Below, in pieces: positions 48,091 through 61,749 of a DNA stretch of 64,000 nt; positions within the stretch are counted from its first letter, which is position 1; each line of letters opens with the position of its first letter. Under the pieces are notes generated by a model. It searched no databases. It had not been told where the DNA came from and saw only the letters and a list, made by a program, of their open reading frames with translations. Source of the stretch: Beaufortia kweichowensis (taxonomy: Eukaryota; Chordata; Actinopteri; Cypriniformes; Gastromyzontidae). The stretch covers positions 14,623,942 to 14,687,941 of the forward strand of contig CM032805.1 of NCBI GenBank assembly GCA_019155185.1. Direction: 5' to 3'. Both the position numbers and the translations under genes were made by a program.

Positions 48091-50663
48091 AGCTCCCTCT
48101 TTGTTAGCTTGTGAATTGCTGCCACTAAATCGTGCCCATGTGCTCTCTCTCTCTCTTTGTCTTTCTTAACTCTTGCTCTGTCTTTTTAAAGAGTCACTCT
48201 AAATGTGATTTCTGCCTAACACCTGCTGTCGGCCATGACTTATCCGGCTTGGTGTGAAGGATGGACGGGATGACTAGTTTATTAGTCATCTCTTTGAGCT
48301 GTAAAGTGCTCGATTATGAATATAGAGTTTTTCTACTTAGCATGACTCCTGCAGTCCACATGCTCTACATTTCAACAGGTCTAAACCAGAATGCAGAATA
48401 ACTGTGACCCTTTGACTGAATGAAATATTCAGCAGCTGAAAGATGTGTTGATACTAGATACTTACAGGTCCTGTTAAGGATTTTGCACGAAGACGGATTC
48501 GTAAATGTTTTCACCGTTAGTGTCATACCGCCAGGGCTCTGGAGTGAAGGTTGTGTTTACTGGTTTCTGAACATGCATTTATGAAGGTACTGAGAAAGAT
48601 CCTCAGGTTAAAGTTATAAGATCTCCAAAAATCCCATCATTCATCTATATTTCAAAGATGCTAGTCAATGTAGATTTCTGTTACCGCCAGCGGTGTTCAA
48701 ATAAGTCAGGTACCCTCCGCTCAAGGTCAGGACTGCAAGTGAATACAAAAACGCTTTAAAAATTCCAGTTGTAGCTTATTATGTTGTTGAATGTACCTGA
48801 TTCAGCTTCCATTCAAACAACAACGTTTAAGGTCAGTCACTTTAGCGTTACTTTGGTTTGTTGGATTTTGAAGGTCAGTGAGGCTCTAAAAACAAATAGT
48901 GTAATGAATAATAAGTTAATATATTACGTTTGTGCTATTTTTTATCTTGTAGTGGATTTATTCTTTAGATATTGATGGCTTTTGATCACACAGTACATTT
49001 AGTTGATAACGAAAGTGAGCAAGGTCTTTAAGAAAAAGCAGGATTCACATTGACTACACTATTTGTGTGCAGAGAAGCTGCAAAGTTGATTAAAATATTG
49101 TAAAATGTGTTCGACTGAGCTAAGAGTACTATTACCAAATTAGCTATATACCAATTTAGCCAAAAATACTCAAACTGCACGTTTTGTTTAAACAACATTT
49201 ATTTAAAATCTTGTTCGAAATGCAATTTTAATGAGGATGCGGGCATGTAGGAGATTGTGAGTTATGACTGTAAGAGTCTGTGGAGATTTTATTTCGACCT
49301 AAGCAGGTTTCGTGAGGCACTGACCATGCCACACATTGTCGTGAAGGAAAATTTAGTTGTTTGTCCAAGAGAAGAACGGGTTCTGCTGAGATAATGCGGC
49401 TAAGGATTTGAATAGGTGACATTTCTGAGTAATTTGTTTCATTGGTCATATTTAAACAGAAATTTTAAGAAGCAGAAAAACTCTTCAGTAACATCAAGCT
49501 GTTTAAGCCCTAATTAATTTTTAGCCTTATATGCCTCAGTTTGCTCATCTCCAAATAAATAACACTAAATTCAAAATAAAATGTTTTAATTATTTCTCTT
49601 GTTTGGGAAAGTTAATTTATTGGAATACAAAAGGATCCAAGCCCACAGGAATGGTCTTATAAAATATAAAGATGTCTTATTGTTGCTGCAAAGGAAGATT
49701 TAATATGGTATTCATAACGTTATACTCTGATTCATAAAAGCTTCATGCAGACAGACATAGTTATTGATGTGACTTCATTACAGTCCTGAGATTCAGATAA
49801 ATCTTGTGCTGATTTTTTGTATGAAGGAATAAACCTTTCTAAGTACTTTGATTTAAAGAAGCAATGCCAAAATCACAGGCCCTTTATGTTTCGTTTATTT
49901 GATTTTTGTCTATCAAAATTGCTGTGGATAAAACCAAATTAGATAGCAATTCTTATCATTTAAGCCAACATAATTGGCAAATTAAGATGTTTTGTTGCAA
50001 TGTTGATGTCTTGACATCTTTTCACACTGAATAGTGACTGATGTGTGATTACATGATAAACAGATTGATCAAAATCAAAGAGGTTTCATCTGTACAGCCA
50101 GACAAAACAAAAGCAAATGCTGTGTTGGCTGGTTTATGGATAACATTGGCTAGTTGCCCTTTTCAAAGTAGGCAAAACACTCTTATAATTTTTTTATTTA
50201 TGCATTGAAGCAACTAACAACAAGTCTTGATCACTGTGTCAAGGTTTATTTCATGATTTAGTTTAGGTTTTGTGTAACCTTTGTTTCTAGCTTACTTATG
50301 GGTGAGATCGACTGCAGGTGGAGTGTGACTGAAAAGGGCTGGTGTTGTTTACACAGGTTGTAGCAGAGAAAGAACCCGGCTTTTGTAACATAAAGGTAAA
50401 AAGCTTGGTGTGCAAAAAGAAATGATGGTGAAGATTTTTGGTCACAGATCACAATTTTAATCACACTGTTTAAAACAGATTGCTGACACGCATAACAACA
50501 CATTAGACGTGCTGTCAGTTTTTTAGACCTGAGAAGATTACAGAACAACAGGTCTTCAGCTGCAAAAAGTTTTGTGAGGTGAGGTGTCATTTGTGACGCC
50601 TCCCGAAAGTGTTTGGCTTTGCAAGCATGTGCAGGAGTTTGATTGAGCTCAGTGTAAAGGTCA
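48091..50663. other. Unique non-coding sequence
   Basis: Short CT run at 48143-48155. GGGATGACTAGTTTATTAGTC near 48268 is a small palindromic motif. Beyond 48700 AT-rich and featureless; the 110-codon minus frame at 50258-50590 has no similarity. Confidence 0.4.
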
Positions 50664-50796
50664 CTTACATTTACATTTATGCATTAGGTAGACACTTTTA
50701 TCTAAAATGACTTCCCAAAGTGCATTTAAGACATACATTATTTCAGTATGCGTTTCCTTATTGCTAACACGATGCTTTACCAACCAAGCTACAGGA
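50664..50796 (-). mobile_element. tRNA-derived SINE, near full-length, reverse orientation
   Basis: On +: TTACATTTACATTTATGCAT, TAGACACTTTTATCTAAAAT, GACTTCCCAAAGTGCATTTA, then GCTAACACGATGCTTTACCA and ACCAAGCTACAGGAA. The last part is the complement of a tRNA-like head (GTAGCTTGGTTGGTAAAGCA). The B-box region is largely lost, but head and tail are both identifiable. About 133 bp. Confidence 0.8.
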
Positions 50797-50850
50797 ATTT
50801 TCTTTCCTTCCTTTTTCAAAAAGGCAAATATACTTGTATAAGTGTAGCGC
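50797..50850. other. Spacer between inverted SINE copies
   Basis: 54 bp of T-rich then AT-rich sequence separates the two SINE heads, which face each other. Confidence 0.6.
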
Positions 50851-50923
50851 TTCTGTAGCTAAGGTTGTAATGCATGGTGCTAACAACATCAGGGTCATGG
50901 GTTAAAATACTAGCAAATGCACA
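50851..50923 (+). mobile_element. tRNA-derived SINE head, forward orientation
   Basis: TTCTGTAGCTAAGGTTGTAA, GCATGGTGCTAACAACATCA and GGGTCATGGGTTAAAAT correspond to A box, linker and B box of the same SINE family. B box GGTTAAAAT is worn relative to GGTTCGATTCC. The tail is not recognisable after about 50925. Confidence 0.7.
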
Positions 50924-52689
50924 ATTTATAAAAAAAGAATAGCTTGCACCCACTTTGAGTTGCAATTATGCACAGTTAAGCATTTTAATGTATTTATCTG
51001 TCTGCATTGTGAATGGTGAATGTTTTTTTTTTCCATATAATTTTTAGAGTAAGACTAAGCACATTTGAAAGATTTTAATTTTATGTATTTGTTGTCTGGA
51101 TTTATTAGCAACTTGAGACATTATTAATTTCATGTTAATATGTCAACTATCACCGTTTTATTAGGTTTGTTTAGAGATGGTGAGAGAGACCGTGAGTTAG
51201 ATTGCATAGATAATTATGATTAATCTAAAAAAAACATTTTAGGTAAAATCATCAGAGTTCTCCAACAGCCTGCAGGAAGAAAATAAATTAACCCAGATAT
51301 TATACATTGGACATTTAATAGAGTTTGTTATTGTGACTATAAAACAGTGGCTAGTTGTTCAACCATGACCACTGGCTCAGCAGTCATTTGTACTGACGGA
51401 TCACACAGCTGGTATTGTAATGTTAATTTCCCTTGTAATTTTCCAGATATACCTTGCTTTGCAGTACATATAAATCAACAGAAGAAAATGGCTTAATCGC
51501 TTCAGGTGTTTCATCAATTTCTTTATTTTAAACAAGAGTCAGTAAAGATTTGCTGCTCATATCTGGCTAAACAAAATTCATCTATCTTCTATATTCTAGC
51601 TCAAATATCAGCTGTTTTTTCTCTGTAAAAAATGAAGGCTCACACAAACACATTCACATTGGTCTGCATAGATTATAATTTTTATTAAAAATGACACGTT
51701 GTGGGGGATTATACAGTATCTCTGTTTTCCCCTTTTTTATTATAAGCCTTACAAATATTATTACTTATGAAGTTTGATATTTATTAATGTTTGTATTAAA
51801 TTACTGGATTTTCATTCAATAAAAATGATATAAAGTTTCACTTTTCAGATAGTTATTGCCTCATATTTGCAGTAATAGTAATTAAAATATAGAAGGGTTA
51901 ACTAGAGAGAAAAGCATTTTAGAGGGAGTCTGCTATTCATGGACAAAAAAATCCCAAAAAATCTTGAAAATAAATTTTTCTGTTGTAGTTAATGTAGTAA
52001 ATGTGTATATGCTGAATGTCCATGGTGACATCACTGCTTTACATCGAATCATGTACGTACAAACTAAGCTTTTTATAACAAAGAACGTTTAAGTGACATA
52101 CATGTTGATTTGGGTGATATATTTTTCTCAATATTTGTTTCTTTCAATACGAGAGAGAGCTTTTTCTTATCGTTTCATCTGTTTAGACATCTGTTGTTTT
52201 TCTTATTTACATGTTTTTAATCAGATTTGGTTAATCATGAAACATTTCTTGGCATGCTGAAAAGCAAAGCACTGTTAGTGTTGTCATTATTAGGCTGTCT
52301 TTTTCTGTCTTTGATGAAGTACCTTTCTCAGGTGTAATCAAGTGTTTGTTTATCATGTGACATTCTTGCACTCATATACATTATTGGCTGTTTGTACAGA
52401 AACGGTTTGTTAGAAATAAAGGGGAACGCTTCATCCATCAACCGGTAAATTGGTTTCTGTAGCTTTATGTGATGTTCAGAACCGTGCTGGGCTTAATATC
52501 TTAATAAAGTGTTCGGTTCAGTAGAACAGAATAACATGACTTGTATGATGCTGGAACAAATGATTTGTAGGCATTTGGGTTCTGCGTAACCTCACGCTCT
52601 GTTGTAAGACATCAATCATTTGTGTTTGTGTGCACAAGTGAGCTATGGTGCTGATGCTGGGAGGTGAATGAATTAGACACAACATCCTA
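50924..52689. other. AT-rich unique non-coding sequence
   Basis: T-run near 51026-51036; otherwise no recognised feature. Confidence 0.4.
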
Positions 52690-53335
52690 CATCTCTCTCT
52701 CTTTCACTTATCACTTTCTGCCCTCTACCCCTTTCTTTCCAGAGAACTTCTCTCCTCTTAGTCTTTGTCTCTTCTTTACTCACTGTTATTATTTGTACTC
52801 TCCGTAGACCTTGGTCATGCTATACACAATGCATTGTGTTGTCCTGTGTCGTGTCTAATTTGCACAAAACTTTGACATTGTTTTATGCAAATAAAAATGT
52901 GTTCACAGAGTCAACATTTGCTGGTTTTCAGCTGTTTCTCTCCCTCCTTTCCCTCATCCCTCTCTCTCCAAACCCTATCCTTTTTTTAGTTCTACAATGC
53001 CCCTAATATCCCTTATCTTCCACATTTTGTTATCTTTAAAATCCTCCCCACTCTCATCTGTTTTTTTTATTTTCCACCTCCATCCTATTTATAATGCAAT
53101 CTCTTTTCATTTTCCGTTCATTTGTAGTGTGCTTATTTCCATCCATCCTTCTGGCCCTCGTGGCGTTTCCTTTTTCTCATTCTTCATACCTTCCTGGTCC
53201 CTCATTTCATATTCCATCCTTCCACCTCTTCTTCTGTTGTCCTAATCTTCTGTTCTTCTCTCAGTGTGCCGTTCTTTCTTCTTATCACTTTCACACTCCA
53301 TTGATCTTCTCTCTCGCTCTCTCTCTTTTGCTTAC
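52690..53335 (+). repeat. Pyrimidine-biased tract, degenerate CT/TTCC-rich
   Basis: From 52690-52790 and again 52930-53335, C and T dominate on the + strand: CATCTCTCTCTCTTTCAC, CTCTCCCTCCTTTCCCTC, CTCTCGCTCTCTCTCTTTTG. It looks like decayed CT/TTCC microsatellite DNA. The open frames at 52997-53384 (Ser/Leu/Phe/Pro-rich) reflect this composition. It has the same strand polarity as the four intact tracts. Confidence 0.6.
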
Positions 53336-53819
53336 TATGTGCTTAAGTCGTGCTGACCCTTACACGCCCTCCGCGTCAATGTGACCGCTGAGGATTGAAC
53401 TGTGAAGGAAACTCTTCCTGCTCTCCGTAAAGACCTTTGAAAGTAAACTTGTGTTGAGTTCTGTTGTGTTTAGTGTTTAAAGCCTATGGCTATAAGATGA
53501 GTCTTCTTATATTATCATTTCAGTCATTTCCTTAGATGCACTGGTGTGCTGGGTAACACTTTATTTGAACCAGAGTTATATAATTTAATAATACATATTC
53601 AGCATATTTTTTATGCTTAAGCCGTACCATTGGTTTAGTTAATGTCGGGCTGGTTGGGAACTGTAAACAGAGCAGAGTTTTGTTAGCATCACAGATCCAC
53701 AATGTAGAAAAAGTTGATCAATCCATTTCTAATGCCTTTTCTAATGTCTAATATATACCCTCAAAATATTTACAAGTTTGTCTCTCTGACTGTAAATGAG
53801 TGGATGTAGTATAATGATT
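53336..53819. other. Unique non-coding sequence
   Basis: GGTAACACTTTATTTGAA at 53551-53568 matches the end motif of a dispersed cyprinid repeat, but no body follows clearly. Confidence 0.35.
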
Positions 53820-54190
53820 TCAGATGAAGCCAATGCAGAGCGCCTCTGACTTTATGAATGCATTTGCATCTTAATCAAGCGTGATGTGAGGACCGCTCTG
53901 TGAGGATTGCACTCATGTCCATCAGTATGCCACTAGTCAGCAGCGGCAGAAGAGGAAAAATCGACTCGGCATCTGCTTGAGGGAGGAAAAGAGAGAGAGA
54001 TGGAGAAAAATAGTGAGCGGAGACAACAAGAGATTTAATTAGATAATGACATGTTGCTGGGGTATCTGTTCTGTCAGAAAGCCCGTCGTCTGTGGGAAGC
54101 AGGCATACGGCAGCTGTGGTGCCAGGCTCCACTGTGTTTTACATGCAGTCCTGGAGCCGTGCCAGAGACCATTAGCTTTTCCTCTATGTG
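53820..54190. promoter_or_regulatory. Candidate enhancer with POU octamer
   Basis: TTTATGAATGCATTTGCATC contains the consensus octamer ATTTGCAT (53862-53869) beside CDX-like TTTATGA (53851-53857) and TTAATCAA (53871-53878). It is followed by CpG-containing complex sequence (GAGGACCGCTCTGTGAGG, CAGCAGCGGCAGAAGAGG). Minus-strand frames of 80-85 codons have no domains. Confidence 0.3.
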
Positions 54191-54328
54191 ACCGGCATTA
54201 AGCACAAGAGTCCAGACTCCGACTGAGAAGACTCTCTCAAGAAGAAGGTCACAATTGGTAGTCGTGAGGTACCCTGCCTGATTAGTAATCACAGGGTAGT
54301 GTCTCTTCACTGCCATCTCTACTGTAGT
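54191..54328. other. Unique spacer before CT tract
   Basis: Nothing recognised. Confidence 0.4.
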
Positions 54329-55284
<956 letters not shown>

Positions 55285-55559
55285 GTTATATTCCATTTTA
55301 ATAGGATATAAAACTCCTGTCAAGAGGCTGTTTTTCTAACCCATGTTATTATCTTCATGGCAGAAGTTGCAGGTCTCAGCATGCTGAACAAAAATCATTT
55401 GTAATCACAACATTTGCTGAAATTATTATTTCTATATATTACATGCATTCTGTCTGATATGAGGCCTGTAGTTATATAGTCCTATCATTATATATTATTA
55501 TAATCTTAATAATTACCATTGTATTATTATTGTCCATATCAGATACAGTATCATCCAAT
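55285..55559. other. AT-rich spacer
   Basis: TATTATTATA-rich at about 55480-55535; nothing else. Confidence 0.4.
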
Positions 55560-55760
55560 TACTTGATAATGTAGCGACCAGCAGCAGCTTTCATTTGTCG
55601 CTTCTCTGCGATTGATGTTTCTCAGGGTGACTGATAGAGTTTACACTATCGCTGACCAGGCACAATATTCAATTATGTGATCAAATCAGCGCTCTGTTAG
55701 ACGTCTGTTTTCCTGTCAAATGTGTCCTGTGTTAATCTGGTCTGCGGAGTTGAATGTTCC
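55560..55760. promoter_or_regulatory. Candidate conserved regulatory block
   Basis: TAGCGACCAGCAGCAGC, TTGTCGCTTCTCTGCGATTG, CACAATATTCAATTATGTGA and TCAAATCAGCGCTC form a complex, CpG-containing stretch with TAAT-type cores. Inferred. Confidence 0.25.
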
Positions 55761-56039
55761 TATGGGATTGATAACCTGTACTGTCACTGATGGGCTTCAG
55801 TTGTTTAGCTGATGAGAGAGTTTTAGTTTTCTGATTAAAGAAATTAATATGTTGGCACAAATGCCTTTAAAAGTATCAGATTTAAAGATTCTTAGCAATT
55901 TTAGGAAATGCTTTGAATTTGTACAGGTTTTTCACATTTATCAAATGTAAAGGGTGTATAATTATGGCTGAAAAATCCAGCAACATTCTCAATTCCTAGA
56001 AGTGTTTTTACTAAAGGTACAATTTTATAGAGCAGATCA
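55761..56039. other. Unique spacer
   Basis: Nothing recognised. Confidence 0.4.
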
Positions 56040-56190
56040 TTTTTACTTGTCTGAGCATCAATGAAAGACCTCATTTAGCCTCACATAAGTCACCGGCGCT
56101 GAACTGAGAGTACCGCGCCCTCAATGAGCTGATGTGACAGGCCAGATTCACACAGGCTGGATGGGAATTGCTGTGTGACACCACATTCTC
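56040..56190. promoter_or_regulatory. Candidate conserved regulatory block
   Basis: GAGCATCAATGAAAGACCTC, TAAGTCACCGGCGCTGAAC, GAGTACCGCGCCCTCAATGA and GATGTGACAGGCC (MEIS-like TGACAG). Short but distinct from AT-rich flanks. Confidence 0.22.
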
Positions 56191-57464
56191 AAACTAAAGG
56201 CCTTTAAATTGGGCAGAATGTCTGACAATGAACAGCCTCCACACAAGAATTTTGCTCTCCTTAGCTTTCATTTTTGTCTGGATTAATAGTGCCACAATTT
56301 AACAATTGTTGCTGTAAACTGTGGCAATTTGCATGGTTAGTAATGTGGAAATTCATGTTTGTTTCTGTTGAGTGATGTTATGTCATTTTTAGTAGCATTG
56401 GTTTTGGCATAATGAAGAATGGTTTTGGCTGGTTGTAGCATGCTGCATAGGCTTTTAGCTCCAGATGTTTGTTTCTTAAAATTAAAAGCTGCGAATGTCT
56501 GAGTAAGCTGCCAAAACAATTAGATTTTATGCCGATAGGCAAAACTTTGTCCAGATTGAACTCAGCGGTCAGCTGGACCAGGCAGGGTCAGGTTTGGAAT
56601 ATTACCCCGTCTCTTTTTCTGGCATGTTTGGCCTACATGGTAATGGGGTTGAGTGAAAATTTGGGAAGGCGGTTCTTGAGTGACAGGTAATTAACTGAAA
56701 ATGAAAAGACGTCATGTCAAAGCTACACTTTGAAAGAAATTGAAATGCAGAAACGAAGGTTAATGGCCGTGGTCAAACACGTCTGAGAGTGTCTGATGTG
56801 GTTACACCTCTTTTCTCAGTGTTTGTAAAATGTTGTTGAGATGGATCGTATGGTCTCTTTTAGACATCTGTGGCACGTGTGTGTATGTTAATTTTTCATT
56901 TACTCCTTGCTGGTGCAATTCACAGACAGAACTGTGAAATTCATCACGAGAAACAAATTATGTCAAACGTGTTCAAACTTTTCCTGGTAGTACATTTTTC
57001 TACTAGTTATCTTACCTTTTCTTTTGCTCTGGATCATATTGGTGATGATGATCTTAGTTATTCTCTGTACTTGTTTACCTGCTATAATAATCACGAGGTC
57101 AGCACCTTGCTTACATAGTTGCTTACTTTCACAACATTTAAAAGACTGCAACAAAGCATTTGATGAAGGACATTTGCCACATTGAGTTTTGCCCCGAGTT
57201 TGTTGCATATGTCAAACTTGTTCAGCACTGCAGTTGTGTGTACATGTAAAAATGTCTAATTAGAAATAAATTATTCAACACCTCAGACTATACTGCAGCT
57301 TGTCTTGTTTGGAGGTGTGTCTCCACTATCTTTAGTATAACCTCACAGATGATTCAGTTGTGATGTGTATTGTACACCAACATGATGGTAACATTCAGTA
57401 TAAAGGCAAAAAATAAATGAGCCTGGTTTCTGCTGGATAAGGATTGGGTCCAGATCAGTTATTA
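56191..57464. other. Unique non-coding sequence
   Basis: No recognised feature; frames at 56469-56690 and 56870-57118 lack domains. Confidence 0.4.
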
Positions 57465-57790
57465 TAGTTTTTAAGTTTTGTTGTATTTTTATTAATATTT
57501 TGAGTTGGCTTTTATTTTATTTTTACTTTCATGTTAATTGTAGTTAAATTTTTGGCCATTTTGTTATTTTATTTTGACTTTTTATTATTCATATTATTAG
57601 CTACATAGTTTTTATTTTAATTTCATTTTTTTCAGTTACTGTTTAATACTTTATACTATATATATTTACTTTGTTTATTGCAAGGGCAACGTTCCTACAG
57701 TTTCAACATTTACATTCAGTTAGTTTTTTTTTTTTTTAAGTATTAAGGCCTACAGAATTAATAGTTTTAGTTTCAGTAAATATATAATAA
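57465..57790. repeat. T-rich decayed dispersed repeat
   Basis: TTTTATTTTATTTTTACTTT and related TTTTAGTTTTAGT-like runs, with a TTGCAAGGGCAACGTTCC block at about 57678. They resemble a T-rich cyprinid repeat I recall containing TTGCAAAGGCAACATTTC. Limits are vague. Includes a T15 run near 57725. Confidence 0.4.
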
Positions 57791-59300
57791 AGTCTGGGTC
57801 TGGAAGAAGTTCAGGTCTGAATGAATATCAGATCTGAGAACGATTGTAAGATGCCTTAGTGTTGCTATTTTATTAGAAGGACATTGTAACTTGAGCGTAC
57901 AGCTTTATTCCGCTAGTTTATTACAATTTATAGTGAATCAGGATTGTATATTGCTTTTTACATCCTGTGTAGTCCATATAGTTCAGACAAGCATGGTCAA
58001 AAGATTGATTTTTTTTGTCCCTTTGGGCATTTCTTGTCTTTTACTGCCCTCAAACTGCCTCACAATAACAGGTAACACCTGCTGTCTGAAACCTCAGGCC
58101 TAAGAACAGAATAAAGCAAGTTTAATACAAAATACTACCTAGTTTTTATTACAGAAACAAACTTTGTGATGTTTATCTTATATACAGCATATACAGTCAA
58201 TAACTGATAAAGCATCACCTGCAACATTTGACTGTTTAAAATTCTTTTGCAAGTGGTTTCTGAATGGATTAAAACCCAGCGTTAATTCTAAATAAAGCAA
58301 TGCAGGTTTGGTTATCTCCCTCTCTTTTACACCCATAACATTACCTATTGCCTCTAATTAACTGTGTTTTATTTAATGTTTCAAACTGTAATCGCCTCTC
58401 AATGCAGACCAATTAAATGTGAGTGAAAACACAGCTGTTTTTTCCCTGTCTAAGAAGAGAGAAATTATGCAGCTCAAGTGGAATTGCGTGAAAGTAACAT
58501 AGCAGAATAGTGGCTCCTTGACCTGGTTTCCATGGGAACCATCCCATACAAATGAGCTTTCATTGTTGACTATAGATGTTTTTCTCTATTCTGTTTTATC
58601 TTGAAGGTAATAATAATAGCATGCAAACAAACCAAGCAAAACAGGCTTTACAAAGGTTTATCTTTAGCTACTCGTGTTTTTACAGGAAGCACGAAGAGTG
58701 ACGCAAAGATGTTTAGCTGTTAGCCAACTCTATTTCACAGTTGTTTTGGCAGCAGACTGTTTGAAGGATGTTTTGTCTGCCCTAAAATTGGCTGGAATGG
58801 GCTTTCACCGGTCAACTGACGCTAACCGCTCCACCGCAAGCTTTTCTCTTAACCACTGAAAGGTTTTTACAATAGCAGATCTTGTAAACATACATGAGCT
58901 TTATTCCTTAACTCCAGTTAAATTAAAACACAGCGGGGTTCACAAATCTGTGGTCACTAGTTAAAGGCTTCTGCTTTGTGTGTTTTTTTGTTCATTACAG
59001 CATCAGCATAATATGAGCAAACAAGAAATTAGAAAGTTTACATGAATTTCTCTTCTGCTTTAATGACGGCGTACATGAGCTTGCATAGACATTTTTCCAT
59101 GCTTGGGTAGGAGTTAAGATTTACAAGTTTAATTACATTTCATTTGTGACCCAGAAATAGCAAAGAATCTTAGCATGTCTCCCACAATTTGTTATAACTT
59201 TTTTTGGTAAATTGGAAAGATTCTAAAACTTTTACTTATTAATTTAATAATTTTAAATAATTATTATATTTAAATAAATAATTTATATTTTTTACATTGT
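57791..59300. other. Unique non-coding sequence
   Basis: Contains the near-palindrome GGTTTCCATGGGAACC (58525-58540) and a candidate acceptor at 58685 followed by a 58-codon open stretch; neither is strong enough to call. Confidence 0.35.
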
Positions 59301-59380
59301 ATATTATATTATATTATATTATATTATATTATATTATATTATATTATATTATATTATATTATATTATATTATATTATATT
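59301..59380 (+). repeat. (ATATT)16 pentanucleotide microsatellite
   Basis: Sixteen perfect ATATT units, 80 bp, preceded by AT-rich DNA and followed after 26 bp by a GTGACC MITE. Likely a DNA-unwinding sequence and length-polymorphic. Confidence 0.97.
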
Positions 59381-59406
59381 AATGTTATGTTTTACATACA
59401 GTATAT

Positions 59407-59646
59407 GTGACCCTGCTTGTGAAAACCCAGCTAAAGTAATTTTTTTGTGTTTCACAGTCACAGTTTTCTACATAAAATCATCCTACATAATGAAATGAAC
59501 ATTCAGTAAAAATATAACTTTGATAACTTTAATACTGACCAAGTAATGACATGTCAAAGATTGAAATCATAGTGATATTTATATGTGAAATCAAACTTTG
59601 ATGCTTATTATCTCAAAATATGATTTTTGTGTTTTAGGCTAGGTTT
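59407..59646 (-). mobile_element. GTGACCCTG-type MITE, reverse orientation (copy 4 of 5)
   Basis: Begins GTGACCCTGCTTGTGAAAAC then CCAGCTAAAGT, the well-preserved opposite terminal repeat of the family. It runs through TTTTCTACATAAAATCATCC, TACATAATGAAATGAACATT and CATGTCAAAGATTGAAATCA, the reverse complement of the 26107 copy. It is truncated in the far terminal repeat at TTTTAGGCTAGG before a T-run. Confidence 0.72.
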
Positions 59647-59971
<325 letters not shown>

Positions 59972-60179
59972 TATATATAAAGTTTAGTCAGACTAAACTG
60001 TTGTGACTGCAGAAATGTTATCACTACTTGTACTGAAGCATAACATATTGGTTCAATAATCAAGAATAAATGAAATTCAGTCAAATGCTTGAAATGTTGA
60101 TTTGACAGTATAAATGTATATTCTTCAGCTCTCTCTTCTCAGGATTTGTGATGTTGGCAGCTAACCCACCTATAGTTTA

Positions 60180-60760
60180 TGAAATTCGATTTTTCTAAAT
60201 GAAAATACAGACTTCAGCCGAACGAAGCATATTGAATTATGTTTTCTCGCTCTGCGTTGACAGAGTAAAAAAAGAAGTTTATCAGGGAAGTCGCAGCGAC
60301 CTTGCAAATCCAGTGCCTGCGACACTTTGTAGCAGCACAATATGCTTGAATTGGCAGGAGCATCCAAACCCTGTCGCCTTAATGTCTTGCTAAGCAAAAC
60401 AGAGGCGCTGTATAATACACAGCATCATTCTGTGAACTTGTTTTTTAGTTAAGTCATCATTTAGCATATTTATGTAGAGCAAGGCCAGCCGTATCGAGGG
60501 ACTAACAGTAGAAATTAATCCGAGGAAGCCTTGAATTCATGTAATACAAATCTCAGATGCCCTGATGCTGTTCTTACTAATGTTTAATTTTAGAAACATT
60601 ACCCTCATAAACGCCATGGTTACAGCATCCTGCACGTTCCGGCCTGCATCCCACACAATCATAACCTCACTTAGGAGGAGGAGGTACATTTTTCCTCGTG
60701 AGAAAATGACACCTTTACTCTTAGATGAGGAGGAAAGGAAGAGATGAGAAACATAAAGAA
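60180..60760. promoter_or_regulatory. Candidate conserved regulatory blocks (two adjoining)
   Basis: 60180-60420 has CAGCCGAACGAAGC, CTCGCTCTGCGTTGACAG, GTCGCAGCGACCTTGCAAAT (CGCAGCG palindromic core) and GCCTTAATG. 60440-60760 has AAGTCATCATTTAGCATATT, AACAGTAGAAATTAATCCGA and AAACGCCATGGTTACAGCAT (partial RFX X-box). Overlapping 60-80 codon frames on both strands show no domain. Confidence 0.25.
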
Positions 60761-61749
60761 ATGGCCATGAAGAAATCATTGCTAGATATCACATATTGAC
60801 CTTTTTATGTGTTTTATTTTATCAGTATTATGTCATATTACTCATTTCATGAAGATATACATTCAACTATAAATGTGCATCTTTCAAATTAACATTACTA
60901 TTTCTGATCTTTTATGAGATTTCACAGATGTGCAGAAATACAAGATTTACTATATTAAATCAGGCAATATTTTTCTTGCTACAAGGTCAGCACAGGCTCT
61001 TGTGAGTTTTATATACAACAAAATTGCTACTGCATTCAATATTTCTAAAATGTAGATATGACTCTTTTCTAAATACAATAAGCTGTCAAAAGATTTCTCT
61101 GAATTACGTAAATAGAGCTAAAAAATCATGTTGAACCCATCCTGTGGTCTCAATGCATTCATTCATTAAAATGAATGCTAAATTTGTTCATATTCACAGT
61201 AAATATTTGACACTTTGTACCTGAGAGTGTGGCACATTAAGTGATAATCAAAATAAAACACATTTTGCCGAAATAACAGAAGCAGGAGTTTGCACTCAAA
61301 GTGAATATCTGTGAACATCTTAATTCAACAAATCCAAATAATTCACACAAACTTTTTTCGTGTTATGCAGTAACCTGGTTTGTGCCAGTATTTAAAAATG
61401 AGTGTACTGGAAAATAAAATGTGAGCTGGTTGCTTTTGTGAAATACTTGTGTTAACATGACTGAGTCACGACACTTGACACAACAGTTTCTCTCTCTATA
61501 TAAAAGTCTCTTTCCCAGCATACCTTAGCTGCTAAAGTCAAGGCTGAACTTCATCATAGATGTTATTGAACACATTCCTTTTTTGTTGGTCAGAAAGGCT
61601 TATTCAGCAAGCCTAGTGAGGTAGACCAAGAACCAAGGTTCCTTCTATAGACATACAGTAAGGTGACATTGAGTACCGTGGTAAAATGAAAACCGGTTTA
61701 TTGTTGATTTTCTTTGGAGTGACTTAAGATGACATTAAACCGAACTACA
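60761..61749. other. AT-rich unique sequence
   Basis: No recognised feature. Confidence 0.4.

Noticed and set aside
58525..58540. GGTTTCCATGGGAACC as an RFX X-box
   Set aside because: Near-palindromic, but it differs from the X-box consensus GTTGCCATGGCAAC at two inner positions; isolated.
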